Origin: Thermoflexus sp.
GTDB lineage: Bacteria > Chloroflexota > Anaerolineae > Thermoflexales > Thermoflexaceae
NCBI GenBank assembly: GCA_017743605.1
Contig: JAGHYO010000140.1
Coordinates: 1-6,073, forward strand
DNA: 6,073 nt
Reading direction: 5' to 3'
This document shows, piece after piece, positions 1 to 5,717 of this stretch (positions are counted from its first letter, which is position 1; each line of letters starts with the position of its first letter). The notes below the pieces were generated by a model. That model ran no database searches and was not told where the DNA came from. It saw only the letters and a program-made list of their open reading frames with translations. The translations under genes and the position numbers were made by a program.

Positions 1-111
1 CCGCGACCTTGCGTCATCGAAGACGGAGGTTCGGGGTTGTAGGGACTGCCTTCACCGGGACCCTTTGGGGACTCGAAGACCCGAGGTTCGGGGCGAAAGC
101 GCCCCTCCTAC
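1..111. repeat. Tandem intergenic repeat, copy A (cut by left window edge)
   Basis: The first 55 bases are identical to bases 147-201, and similarity continues with scattered mismatches to the CCCCTCCTAC end at 102-111. The unit therefore recurs with an offset of 146 bases. Its left part, equivalent to 131-146 of copy B, lies outside the window. The copy contains two versions of a submotif beginning (A/C)TCGAAGAC and ending GAGGTTCGGGG (16-36 and 72-93). It also has a perfect hairpin: stem 90-95 with 100-105 (GGGGCG/CGCCCC) around the loop AAAG. No open frame here has a convincing ribosome site. Function unknown. Confidence 0.85.
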
Positions 112-130
112 AAGAAGATCGATGCATTGG

Positions 131-252
131 GTAGGAGCGGCTTCCGCCGCGACCTTGCGTCATCGAAGACGGAGGTTCGGGGTTGTAGGGACTGCCTTCA
201 CTGGGACCCTTTGCGGCCTTGAAGACAGGTTCAGAGCGAAAGCCCCTCCTAC
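131..252. repeat. Tandem intergenic repeat, copy B (complete, inverted ends)
   Basis: This complete copy begins GTAGGAGCGG and ends CCCCTCCTAC. The ends are inverted repeats matching at 9 of 10 positions, so the unit looks like a short REP- or MITE-like palindromic element of 122 bases. A 5-bp stem, 137-141 with 146-150 (GCGGC/GCCGC, loop TTCC), sits at its left end. The GAAGAC...AGGTTC submotif occurs twice, near 162-182 and 218-232. No clear target-site duplication flanks it and it encodes no protein. Interspersed hairpin repeats of this style are common between genes in some Chloroflexota; that link is from general knowledge, not a search. Confidence 0.8.
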
Positions 253-254
253 AG

Positions 255-300
255 CCGCGATCCCCGCGCGCTATCGAAGGCGGAGGTTCGGGCCGAAAGC
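255..300. repeat. Degenerate partial third copy of the repeat unit (copy C)
   Basis: Starting with CCGCGA at 255, this stretch resembles the inner left part of copies A and B. It carries a clear version of the submotif at 273-292 (ATCGAAGGCGGAGGTTCGGG, against ATCGAAGACGGAGGTTCGGG in copies A and B), then CCGAAAGC. The spacer between CCGCGA and the submotif is 12 bases here and 9 in the other copies. The rest of the unit, including a CTCCTAC end, is missing. It looks like an eroded or truncated copy that marks the right edge of the cluster. Confidence 0.6.
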
Positions 301-374
301 CATTCATTTCGACCGCCATCCCGGCCGGTGCGGAGGCCCCGCCCTCCGCAGATGTCCGGATCCATTCATTCCGA
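300..374. repeat. 13-base direct repeat (300-312 and 362-374) flanking a hairpin
   Basis: CCATTCATTTCGA at 300-312 recurs as CCATTCATTCCGA at 362-374, with one mismatch and starts 62 bases apart. The hairpin at 329-350 lies between them. Both copies are followed by a CCATCC sequence a few bases on. The pair could be binding half-sites in the leader of the protease gene, or the footprint of a small inserted palindromic element. The sequence alone does not decide. Confidence 0.5.
329..350 (+). other. Strong stem-loop upstream of the protease gene
   Basis: TGCGGAGG at 329-336 pairs perfectly with CCTCCGCA at 343-350 around the six-base loop CCCCGC, giving an 8-bp GC-rich stem. No T-run follows, so it is not a classical intrinsic terminator. 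It lies 76 bases before the protease start and would be in that gene's 5' leader if transcription begins upstream. It could also end or stabilise an RNA from a gene beyond the left edge. Confidence 0.55.
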
Positions 375-413
375 GCCATCCGCAAATCCAGGAAGCGCAG
401 AGCGCAGGAAGTT

Positions 414-420
414 GAGGTGG
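414..420 (+). promoter_or_regulatory. Ribosome binding site of the S1C protease gene
   Basis: GAGGTGG lies 6 bases before the ATG at 427 and closely matches the anti-Shine-Dalgarno complement GGAGGTG. It decides the start. The frame stays open upstream to an ATG at 328, but that extension would encode an Arg/Pro-rich stretch reading through the hairpin and repeat region, and it has no family resemblance. Confidence 0.75.
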
Positions 421-426
421 GGAAAA

Positions 427-1371
427 ATGACAACGCCTGAAGAGGAAGCGCTGGATGCCTACTCGCGGACCGTGATCCGGGTGGTCGAACAGGTGGGCCC
501 GGCGGTGGTGAGCATCCGGCCGATGGGATCGTCCCAGCGCCGCGCGGCGGTCGAGCTCATGGGCTCGGGCTTCTTCATCGCCCCGGACGGCTACCTCCTG
601 ACCAACAGCCACGTGATCCGTCCTATCCGCCAACCGGAGGTCACCCTGATCGACGGCCGGACGTTCCCCGCGCGGGTGATCGGCCAGGACCCGGTTACGG
701 ATCTGGCCGTGTTGCGGGTGGAGCACGAGGGGACATTCCCGGCGGCCCGGCTCGGGGATTCCTCGCGCTTGCGGCTGGGGCAGCTGGTGGTCGCCATCGG
801 CAACCCCTTAGGCTTTCAGTTCACGGTGTCCGCCGGGATCATCAGCGGATTGGGCCGGGCGCTCCAGGGGCCCGGCGGGCGGATCATCGAGGACATCATC
901 CAGACCGACGCAGCGCTCAACCCCGGCAACTCCGGCGGCCCCCTGGTGGACAGCCGGGGCCAGGTCATCGGCGTCTGCGTGGCCACCCTTCTCGGAGCGG
1001 AGAACATCGCCTTCGCCATCCCCAGCCACACGGCGGAGTGGGTGGCCGCCTTGCTCATCAAAGAGGGGCGGATCCGTCGCGCTTACCTAGGGCTGGTGGT
1101 CCAGGTCCGCCCGCTCTCCTGGCCCCCGGAGGCCGTCGGGCTGGAGATCGTGGAGGTGGATCGAAGGGGTCCGGCGGCCCAGGCGGGCCTTCAGGAAGGC
1201 GACATCCTGGTCCGCGTAGGAGGACAACCGGTAAGCAGCCTGGGGGAGCTCCACCGCTTCTTGGCCCACTGGCCTCCCGGGCAGCCCCTTGCGGTTCAGG
1301 TGCTGCGCCATCGCCAGCTCCGCACGTTCACGCTGATCCCCCAGGAGCTCCCATCGCCAGCGTCCAGGTGA
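427..1371 (+). CDS. S1C (HtrA/DegP-like) serine protease with one PDZ domain, no membrane anchor
   Basis: The predicted 314-residue protein is a trypsin-fold serine endopeptidase of the HtrA family, which degrades misfolded or damaged proteins. The catalytic triad is visible as His62 (LTNSHVI), Asp92 (TDLAVL) and Ser169 (NPGNSGGPL, which also forms the oxyanion hole). The protease domain spans about residues 20-210. A single PDZ domain follows at about 218-305, with the YLGL carboxylate-binding loop at 220-223 and the usual GLQEGDILVRV core near 254-264. The first 20 residues are polar and acidic, with no signal peptide or transmembrane helix. The enzyme is therefore predicted to be cytoplasmic or exported by an unseen route, whereas classical HtrA/DegP proteins are anchored or periplasmic. 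The length suits the short, one-PDZ branch of the family. The start at 427 is set by GAGGTGG at 414-420. The gene looks monocistronic or leads weakly into the kinase gene 99 bases on, which has its own TATAAT box. Family assignment is firm; substrate and location are inference. Confidence 0.93.
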   Translation: MTTPEEEALDAYSRTVIRVVEQVGPAVVSIRPMGSSQRRAAVELMGSGFFIAPDGYLLTNSHVIRPIRQPEVTLIDGRTFPARVIGQDPVTDLAVLRVEHEGTFPAARLGDSSRLRLGQLVVAIGNPLGFQFTVSAGIISGLGRALQGPGGRIIEDIIQTDAALNPGNSGGPLVDSRGQVIGVCVATLLGAENIAFAIPSHTAEWVAALLIKEGRIRRAYLGLVVQVRPLSWPPEAVGLEIVEVDRRGPAAQAGLQEGDILVRVGGQPVSSLGELHRFLAHWPPGQPLAVQVLRHRQLRTFTLIPQELPSPASR

Positions 1372-1396
1372 TCCCGGTCTTTTGAACGCTTGCGCG

Positions 1397-1402
1397 TATA
1401 AT
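1397..1402 (+). promoter_or_regulatory. Candidate -10 box (TATAAT) of the kinase gene
   Basis: A perfect TATAAT lies in the 99-base gap between the protease and kinase genes, a notable match in such GC-rich DNA. Transcription would begin near 1409, giving a leader of about 60 bases before the ATG at 1471. No good -35 box sits at the expected 16-18-base spacing. TTGAAC at 1382-1387 is only 9 bases upstream, too close, and there is no extended -10 TG. The promoter may therefore be activator-dependent or use a degenerate -35. Confidence 0.5.
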
Positions 1403-1470
1403 GGGAGCCGGGACAGGCCCGGGGCAGACAGCCCTCCAATCCGGCACCCCACGTCCTCCTCGAGGTGGAC

Positions 1471-3321
1471 ATGGCGGAGAACCTGTTCGCTGGGAGGTAT
1501 CGCATCCTGGGCACGCTGGGCCGCGGCGGGTTCGCGGTGGTCTACCGCGCCTTCGACACCGTCCTTCAGCGTCCGGTGGCGGTGAAAGTGCTCCGCGACG
1601 ATCGCCTGCGGGATTTAGAGCTGCGCCGTCAGCTGGAGGCGGAAGCCCGCCTCCTGGCCAACTTATCCCATCCGAACCTGGTGACCGTCTACGATTTCGG
1701 ATGGGAGAACGAGCAGCCCTACTTCGTGATGGAATACGTGGACGGATGGGATCTCAAGGCCCTCATCCGGCACGGGGCGCCCCTGGCCTTGGATCGCGCT
1801 CTGGAGCTGTTCCTGCAGATTTGCGCCGCCGTGGGATACGCCCACCGCAACCACATCGTCCACGGCGATCTCAAGCCCCAGAACATTCTGGTTTCCCGCT
1901 CCGGCGAGGTGAAGGTGGCGGACTTCGGCATCGCCGCCGCCCTATGGTCCCGGGATCCTGATCGCACCACGTGGGCAACCCCACAGTATCTCTCCCCAGA
2001 GCAGGCGGCTGGCGGCCCTCCCACGCCGGCCTCCGATGTATATAGCCTGGGGCTCATCCTCTATGAGATGCTGACGGGCCGTCTCCCTTTCGAGGCCGGC
2101 ACGCCGGCGGAGCTGATCCAGGCCCATCTGACGCAGCGGCCGCCTTCCCCGAGGGTCTTGAACCCAGCCTTGCCGGAGGACATGGCGGCGATCATCCTGA
2201 CGTGTCTGGAGAAGGAGCCTGCCCGCCGCTATCGCAATGCGGACCAGCTGGCCCGGGTGCTCCTCCGCCGTTTCCCAGCCTCTGCGCCGACTCCACCACC
2301 GGAGCCCGCTCGGGAGGCAACCACCGCATCGATCTCCCCCGCGCCGCCCCTGCCAGAAGAACGGGACTGGGTGCTCTGGCTCCTAGGGGTGATGGCGGCG
2401 CTGTCCCTGCTGGGCCTGATCCCCCTTTGGATGATGGTCTACCGGGCCTACCTGGGCAGCCCTTCCGGTCTTCCGACGCCCACCCCACCCCCCACCATCG
2501 TCCCCGCGGTCCAGGTCCCCGACCTGCGGGGGCTGCCCGTGGCCGAAGCGCAGGCCCGCGCCACCGGGCTCGGCCTGGGGTTCACCGTCGTCCGGGAGGT
2601 AGAGGATCCCCAGCGGTCTGCCGGCATAGTGATCGAACAGGATCCTCCACCGGGAGCTACTCTGTATCCGGGGGAGCCAATCCAGGTCACCATCAACCGA
2701 GGCGGCCCGGCTTTCCCAGTGGTCAGCGTGATCGGCTACACGCTGGACGACCAGATCCTGAACGGCCTGCGCTCTTACGGATGGGACGTGCGGGCGGAAC
2801 GGGTGTGGAGCCCGGAGACGCCCGGGCGGATCTTAGGGCAGACGCCGCCGCCGGGCGCGTTGCTGGGGGTGGGTCAGCCCCTCACCCTGACGGTCAGCGC
2901 AGGGACACGGGTGGAGATCGGGGCCAACTTCGCCAACTGGGTGATGCTGGACGCCGTGGACCTGCCGCAGCGGACGTTCCGGCCCGGGGAGGTAGTGGCG
3001 GCGACGCTGGAATGGCGCTCCTTGCAGCGGGTGGATCAACCGCTGGTGATCTTCGTTCACCTCATCAGCCCGAACGGCCAGCTCATCGCCCAGCGGGACG
3101 CCCAGCCGGATCCGTCGATCCCCGCCTGGCAGCCCGGTCAGATCGTCCGCGACCCCCTGGTCCTGTCCATCCCCGGGAACGCCCCGCCCGGGACCTACCA
3201 ATTGCGGACCGGGCTCTACCCAGAGGGCAATCCGGCGGCTCGCGTCATCGTGCTCAGCCCGGGCTACTCCAGCGCGGTGAACAACAGCCTCCTGATCAGC
3301 GAGCTGACCGTCCGCCCGTGA
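1471..3321 (+). CDS. Membrane Ser/Thr protein kinase with two PASTA repeats and a C-terminal beta-sandwich-like domain
   Basis: The predicted 616-residue Hanks-type kinase phosphorylates Ser/Thr on cytoplasmic targets, probably in response to cell-wall signals. The kinase domain is about 10-268: glycine loop GRGGFAVVY (17-25), ATP-binding Lys39 (VAVKV), helix-C Glu58, catalytic loop HGDLKPQN (131-138, Asp133), DFG at 151-153 and SPEQ at 175-178. The usual HRD arginine is Gly132, making it a non-RD kinase, and the usual GTP before SPEQ is ATP (169-171). Thr166 and Thr167 are possible activation-loop phosphosites. A Pro/Ala-rich juxtamembrane stretch (270-296) precedes one membrane helix (about 300-324). 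Outside lie a Pro/Thr linker, PASTA 1 (about 345-409, VPDLRGLP...DPPPGA) and PASTA 2 (about 415-477, QTPPPGA). PASTA repeats in PknB/Stk1 kinases bind muropeptides or lipid II. Residues 478-616 form an extra, predominantly beta domain (VFVHLISPNGQ-like core near 526-537). The ATG at 1471 is chosen because GAGG (1462-1465) lies 5 bases upstream; a GTG at 1465 would overlap that site. No partner PP2C phosphatase is visible. Confidence 0.92.
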   Translation: MAENLFAGRYRILGTLGRGGFAVVYRAFDTVLQRPVAVKVLRDDRLRDLELRRQLEAEARLLANLSHPNLVTVYDFGWENEQPYFVMEYVDGWDLKALIRHGAPLALDRALELFLQICAAVGYAHRNHIVHGDLKPQNILVSRSGEVKVADFGIAAALWSRDPDRTTWATPQYLSPEQAAGGPPTPASDVYSLGLILYEMLTGRLPFEAGTPAELIQAHLTQRPPSPRVLNPALPEDMAAIILTCLEKEPARRYRNADQLARVLLRRFPASAPTPPPEPAREATTASISPAPPLPEERDWVLWLLGVMAALSLLGLIPLWMMVYRAYLGSPSGLPTPTPPPTIVPAVQVPDLRGLPVAEAQARATGLGLGFTVVREVEDPQRSAGIVIEQDPPPGATLYPGEPIQVTINRGGPAFPVVSVIGYTLDDQILNGLRSYGWDVRAERVWSPETPGRILGQTPPPGALLGVGQPLTLTVSAGTRVEIGANFANWVMLDAVDLPQRTFRPGEVVAATLEWRSLQRVDQPLVIFVHLISPNGQLIAQRDAQPDPSIPAWQPGQIVRDPLVLSIPGNAPPGTYQLRTGLYPEGNPAARVIVLSPGYSSAVNNSLLISELTVRP

Positions 3322-3338
3322 GGGGCCTTCACGGCCCT
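3322..3338. terminator. Possible bidirectional stem-loop between convergent genes
   Basis: GGGCC at 3323-3327 pairs with GGCCC at 3333-3337 around the loop TTCAC, extended by a G-T pair (3322/3338). The stem starts just after the kinase stop codon, and the stop of the reverse-strand VanW gene (3329-3331) lies in the loop. Only 7 bases separate the two reading frames, so any terminator must overlap coding sequence. No T-run follows on either strand, so intrinsic termination is uncertain. Confidence 0.3.
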
Positions 3339-5146
3339 CCAGTGCCGACCTTGAAGACCGCCCGCCAGGGCTGGTAGCGGGTGAACACCCGGTCCTGGTA
3401 GAGAACCTGGTTGTTCTTCTCCACCCTGCGCTTCACCAGCACGTCGGCCCCATCCACCGCCCACTCCACCTGAACGATGCGACCCCTCGGCATCGTGGGG
3501 TCCTCCTCATAAAGGTCCGGCCCGTGGGGGACGATGTTCGAGACGAAGGGGCCTTCGATGGTCACCTGGCGGCCGTCGTCCGCCCCGTAGATCGTGAAGG
3601 TGAGCGTCCCCGCCTCGGGGTCCATCCGCGCGGCGATCAGGATGGGGGTCTCCCGATCGTTGCGGAACTTGAAATCCACGTGGGGAGTGAAGATGGCGGC
3701 GTCCAGCCCGGGCCCGAAGGTCCGCTCATACCAGCCGACCCGATAGGCGTGGGGCCAGCGCTCCACAATAGGGAAGCCCCCGAAGAAGGCAGCCCGGAAC
3801 AAGGTGGTGGAAACCTGACAGAGCCCCCCGCCCACTCCCTGGATTGTCCGACCGTTGTAGATGATCAGCGCCTCCTCGAAGCCGGCATCCACGCTGACCT
3901 CCCCCAGGTGAGCGTTGAAAGAGAACACTTCCCCGGGGGGGACGATCACGCCGTGCATCCGGGCGACACCCAGGGTGATGTTCCGCACCCGGGGCGGCCG
4001 GGAACCCTTAAAGTTCGTGACCGCCTCCGCGATTCGCCTAGTGATCCCCAGCTCCTCCGCTGTGACGGTCTCCGGATAGCGCGGAGGGATCAAAGCCAGG
4101 GCCAGGGCAACCTCTCGGGTAGGCCCGCGCAGGCTCTCCTGAATGCGAGCGATAGTGGCCGGGACGTCCACCCGATATCCCCAACGCGAAGGGGCGATGG
4201 GGATCAGGCGGCGCTGGTCTTCATCGAAGACAAAGCGGGCGTCCACGGGATCCGCCCGCAGGGTCCAGGAGATCGGCGTGAGCCATTCCCGCAGGCGTTC
4301 CTCCTCCAGCCGAGCTTCCAGATGGGGGATGGGGCTCTCGACCCGCTCCAGGGTGATCATCCGGCCCAGCTCGGCGGGGGAAATCTGCCAGGGGCCTGTG
4401 ACGCTCAGGGGCAGCGTGACGGTTAACGTGTCCGTTGCGACGAACAGACGGATCGGCCCTTCCAACCATTGCGCCAGCTGCGTCCGCGCTGGCTCGACTT
4501 CTGTCAATGAGGGTTGCACAGTTTCCACCGGGAGCGTGAGCATCGCGGGTTGCAATGCCGAGAGGGCCTCCAGCAGGCGCGCCCGCGTGGCGGCGCGGTT
4601 CAGCCGGACCCCCGCCTGGGCGGGGATCACCCGGACCTCTCCCTCTCGGATCTCCAGGGCGGCATCCCGAGGGGGGCGATCGATGGCGGCAGCCATGGCC
4701 TCGATCTGCGCCTCCAGACGTTCGAGTTCCACAAACACTCGCGGGGCCACTTCATATCCGGCCCACCAGATCCGAAGGCGATCCCAGGCGTCGAGCAACC
4801 CGCGGCCGCGCCCGGCCTGCATCCCCTCTTCCAGGGTGCCCGGGATGTCGACATCAGCGCCCAGGTCCGTCAGTGAGAGGTTCCATTGGAGCCCAGGGCC
4901 CTGGAGGGTCAGGAGGGGGCGCTGGGGATCCGGCAGAGCGGCCTGCCAACGCGCCTGCGCTTCCGCTTCAGTGAGCCCGCCCAGCGGCACAGCGCCGATG
5001 GACACGCCGGGCCAGATCCGTCCGGCGTAGATCCACTCCAGCGTCGCCGCTCCCAGCAACCCGAGCCCGAGGATCAACAGAAGGATGGCGAGCAGCTGGG
5101 CGGGGGCAGCGCCTTGGCTCCGAACAGAAGCGGCCTGGCGTGCCAT
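3329..5146 (-). CDS. VanW-family membrane-anchored protein with peptidoglycan-binding-like N-terminal region
   Basis: The predicted 605-residue envelope protein has a short cytoplasmic N-terminus, one hydrophobic anchor (about residues 17-36) and a large outer part. Residues about 45-380 contain segments like the putative peptidoglycan-binding domain that usually precedes VanW (for example WPGVSIGAVPLGGLTEAEA near 45-63, and a related region near 230-345). The VanW domain spans about 384-520, with the family hallmarks IVPPGEVFSFN (401-411) and GGGLCQVSTTLF (439-450, Cys443). A basic, beta-rich tail (about 555-601) ends in YQPWRAVFKVG, as in many full-length VanW proteins. VanW was named from vancomycin-resistance clusters, but its biochemical role is unresolved; no vanA/B-type ligase or vanHXY genes are here, so resistance should not be assumed. 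The ATG at 5146 is chosen for its GAGGAG site; an upstream in-frame start at 5236 would lie inside the NUDIX gene. It is the last gene of the operon, 2 bases after the NUDIX stop, and converges on the kinase gene. Confidence 0.9.
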   Translation of the reverse strand: MARQAASVRSQGAAPAQLLAILLLILGLGLLGAATLEWIYAGRIWPGVSIGAVPLGGLTEAEAQARWQAALPDPQRPLLTLQGPGLQWNLSLTDLGADVDIPGTLEEGMQAGRGRGLLDAWDRLRIWWAGYEVAPRVFVELERLEAQIEAMAAAIDRPPRDAALEIREGEVRVIPAQAGVRLNRAATRARLLEALSALQPAMLTLPVETVQPSLTEVEPARTQLAQWLEGPIRLFVATDTLTVTLPLSVTGPWQISPAELGRMITLERVESPIPHLEARLEEERLREWLTPISWTLRADPVDARFVFDEDQRRLIPIAPSRWGYRVDVPATIARIQESLRGPTREVALALALIPPRYPETVTAEELGITRRIAEAVTNFKGSRPPRVRNITLGVARMHGVIVPPGEVFSFNAHLGEVSVDAGFEEALIIYNGRTIQGVGGGLCQVSTTLFRAAFFGGFPIVERWPHAYRVGWYERTFGPGLDAAIFTPHVDFKFRNDRETPILIAARMDPEAGTLTFTIYGADDGRQVTIEGPFVSNIVPHGPDLYEEDPTMPRGRIVQVEWAVDGADVLVKRRVEKNNQVLYQDRVFTRYQPWRAVFKVGTGGP

Positions 5147-5148
5147 GG

Positions 5149-5715
5149 TCAACTCCTCGCCAGCCGGCGGGCCGCCCAGCTCAGGCCCACGATGCTCTTG
5201 GCGTCCCGCAGACGTCCGTCCTCGATGGCTTCCCACAGATCCATCCAGCGCATGGGGACCACACGGAGCGTTTCATCGAACTCCGGATGGGCCGGGCCCG
5301 GCGTCAGATCCCGGGCGAGGAAAAGGACGATCTCCTCGGTGCTGTAGCCGGGCGTGGGCCAGATGGTCCCCAGTCGCTCCCAGCGGGCGGCCTGATAGCC
5401 GGTCTCCTCGGCCAGCTCCCGGCGAGCGCACGTCAGCGGATCCTCTTCCGGCTCCAGGGTGCCAGCGGGGATCTCCAGCGAGACCTGACCCACCGCGTAG
5501 CGGAACTGGCGGACCAGGATCACGCGCTCGTCGTCCAGGACTGGCACGATGGCGACGGCGCCGCGATGTTCTACCACTTCCCGCAGCGTCGTCCCTCCAG
5601 AGGGCAGGCAGACCTGATCCACCCGCAGGCAGAGGATCCGGCCCTCGTAGATCCTGCGGCGCTCCAGGGGGAGCTCAGGGGCGATGAAATCCGGGCGCTC
5701 GGAAGGCGTTCCCAT
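5149..5715 (-). CDS. NUDIX hydrolase, ADP-ribose pyrophosphatase-like
   Basis: The predicted 188-residue soluble enzyme hydrolyses a nucleoside diphosphate linked to another group, most likely ADP-ribose to AMP and ribose 5-phosphate. The Nudix box is complete at 85-107: Gly85, Glu91, Arg99-Glu100, Glu103-Glu104 and Gly106, with the glutamates binding divalent metal. The box is preceded by EIPAG (81-85), and a proline follows 15 residues after it (Pro122 in WPTPG); both are features of ADP-ribose/ADP-sugar pyrophosphatases. VILVRQFRY (65-73) is also typical. The N-terminal strand region (about 15-50) fits the dimerisation part of this subfamily. The ATG at 5715 is 2 bases after the LysM stop. 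No good Shine-Dalgarno sequence precedes it, so translation probably relies on reinitiation after the LysM gene. A GTG at 5721 overlapping that stop is an alternative start. Substrate is inferred from motifs; GDP-mannose or another ADP-sugar remains possible. Confidence 0.92.
   Translation of the reverse strand: MGTPSERPDFIAPELPLERRRIYEGRILCLRVDQVCLPSGGTTLREVVEHRGAVAIVPVLDDERVILVRQFRYAVGQVSLEIPAGTLEPEEDPLTCARRELAEETGYQAARWERLGTIWPTPGYSTEEIVLFLARDLTPGPAHPEFDETLRVVPMRWMDLWEAIEDGRLRDAKSIVGLSWAARRLARS
5153..5158 (-). promoter_or_regulatory. Ribosome binding site of the VanW gene
   Basis: Read on the reverse strand, GAGGAG lies 6 bases before the ATG at 5146. It is embedded in the last codons of the NUDIX gene, before its TGA. 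This strong site sets the VanW start and contrasts with the NUDIX start, which has none. Confidence 0.75.
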
Positions 5716-5717
5716 GG

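Noticed and set aside
1..300. CRISPR array
   Set aside because: The repeat unit is about 122 bases with a 146-base period and internal submotifs, not 24-40-base repeats with unique spacers, and no cas genes are present.
14..440. Several short open frames on both strands across the left repeat region
   Set aside because: They are Arg/Pro-rich, follow the repeat units, lack ribosome sites and resemble no family. They are a by-product of GC-rich DNA.
2202..3377. A long forward open frame overlapping the kinase gene
   Set aside because: Its translation is low-complexity Arg/Gly/Pro/Ala, and it overlaps PASTA-kinase sequence that has clear domain motifs in the other frame.
3524..5030. Long forward open frames opposite the VanW gene
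   Set aside because: They are antisense to a gene with clear VanW motifs, have no domain signature, and show the codon-shadow composition expected in GC-rich DNA.
3329..5146. Vancomycin-resistance locus
   Set aside because: Only the VanW domain is present. No VanH, VanX or D-Ala-D-Lac ligase gene is in the window, and VanW proteins are common in bacteria without such resistance.
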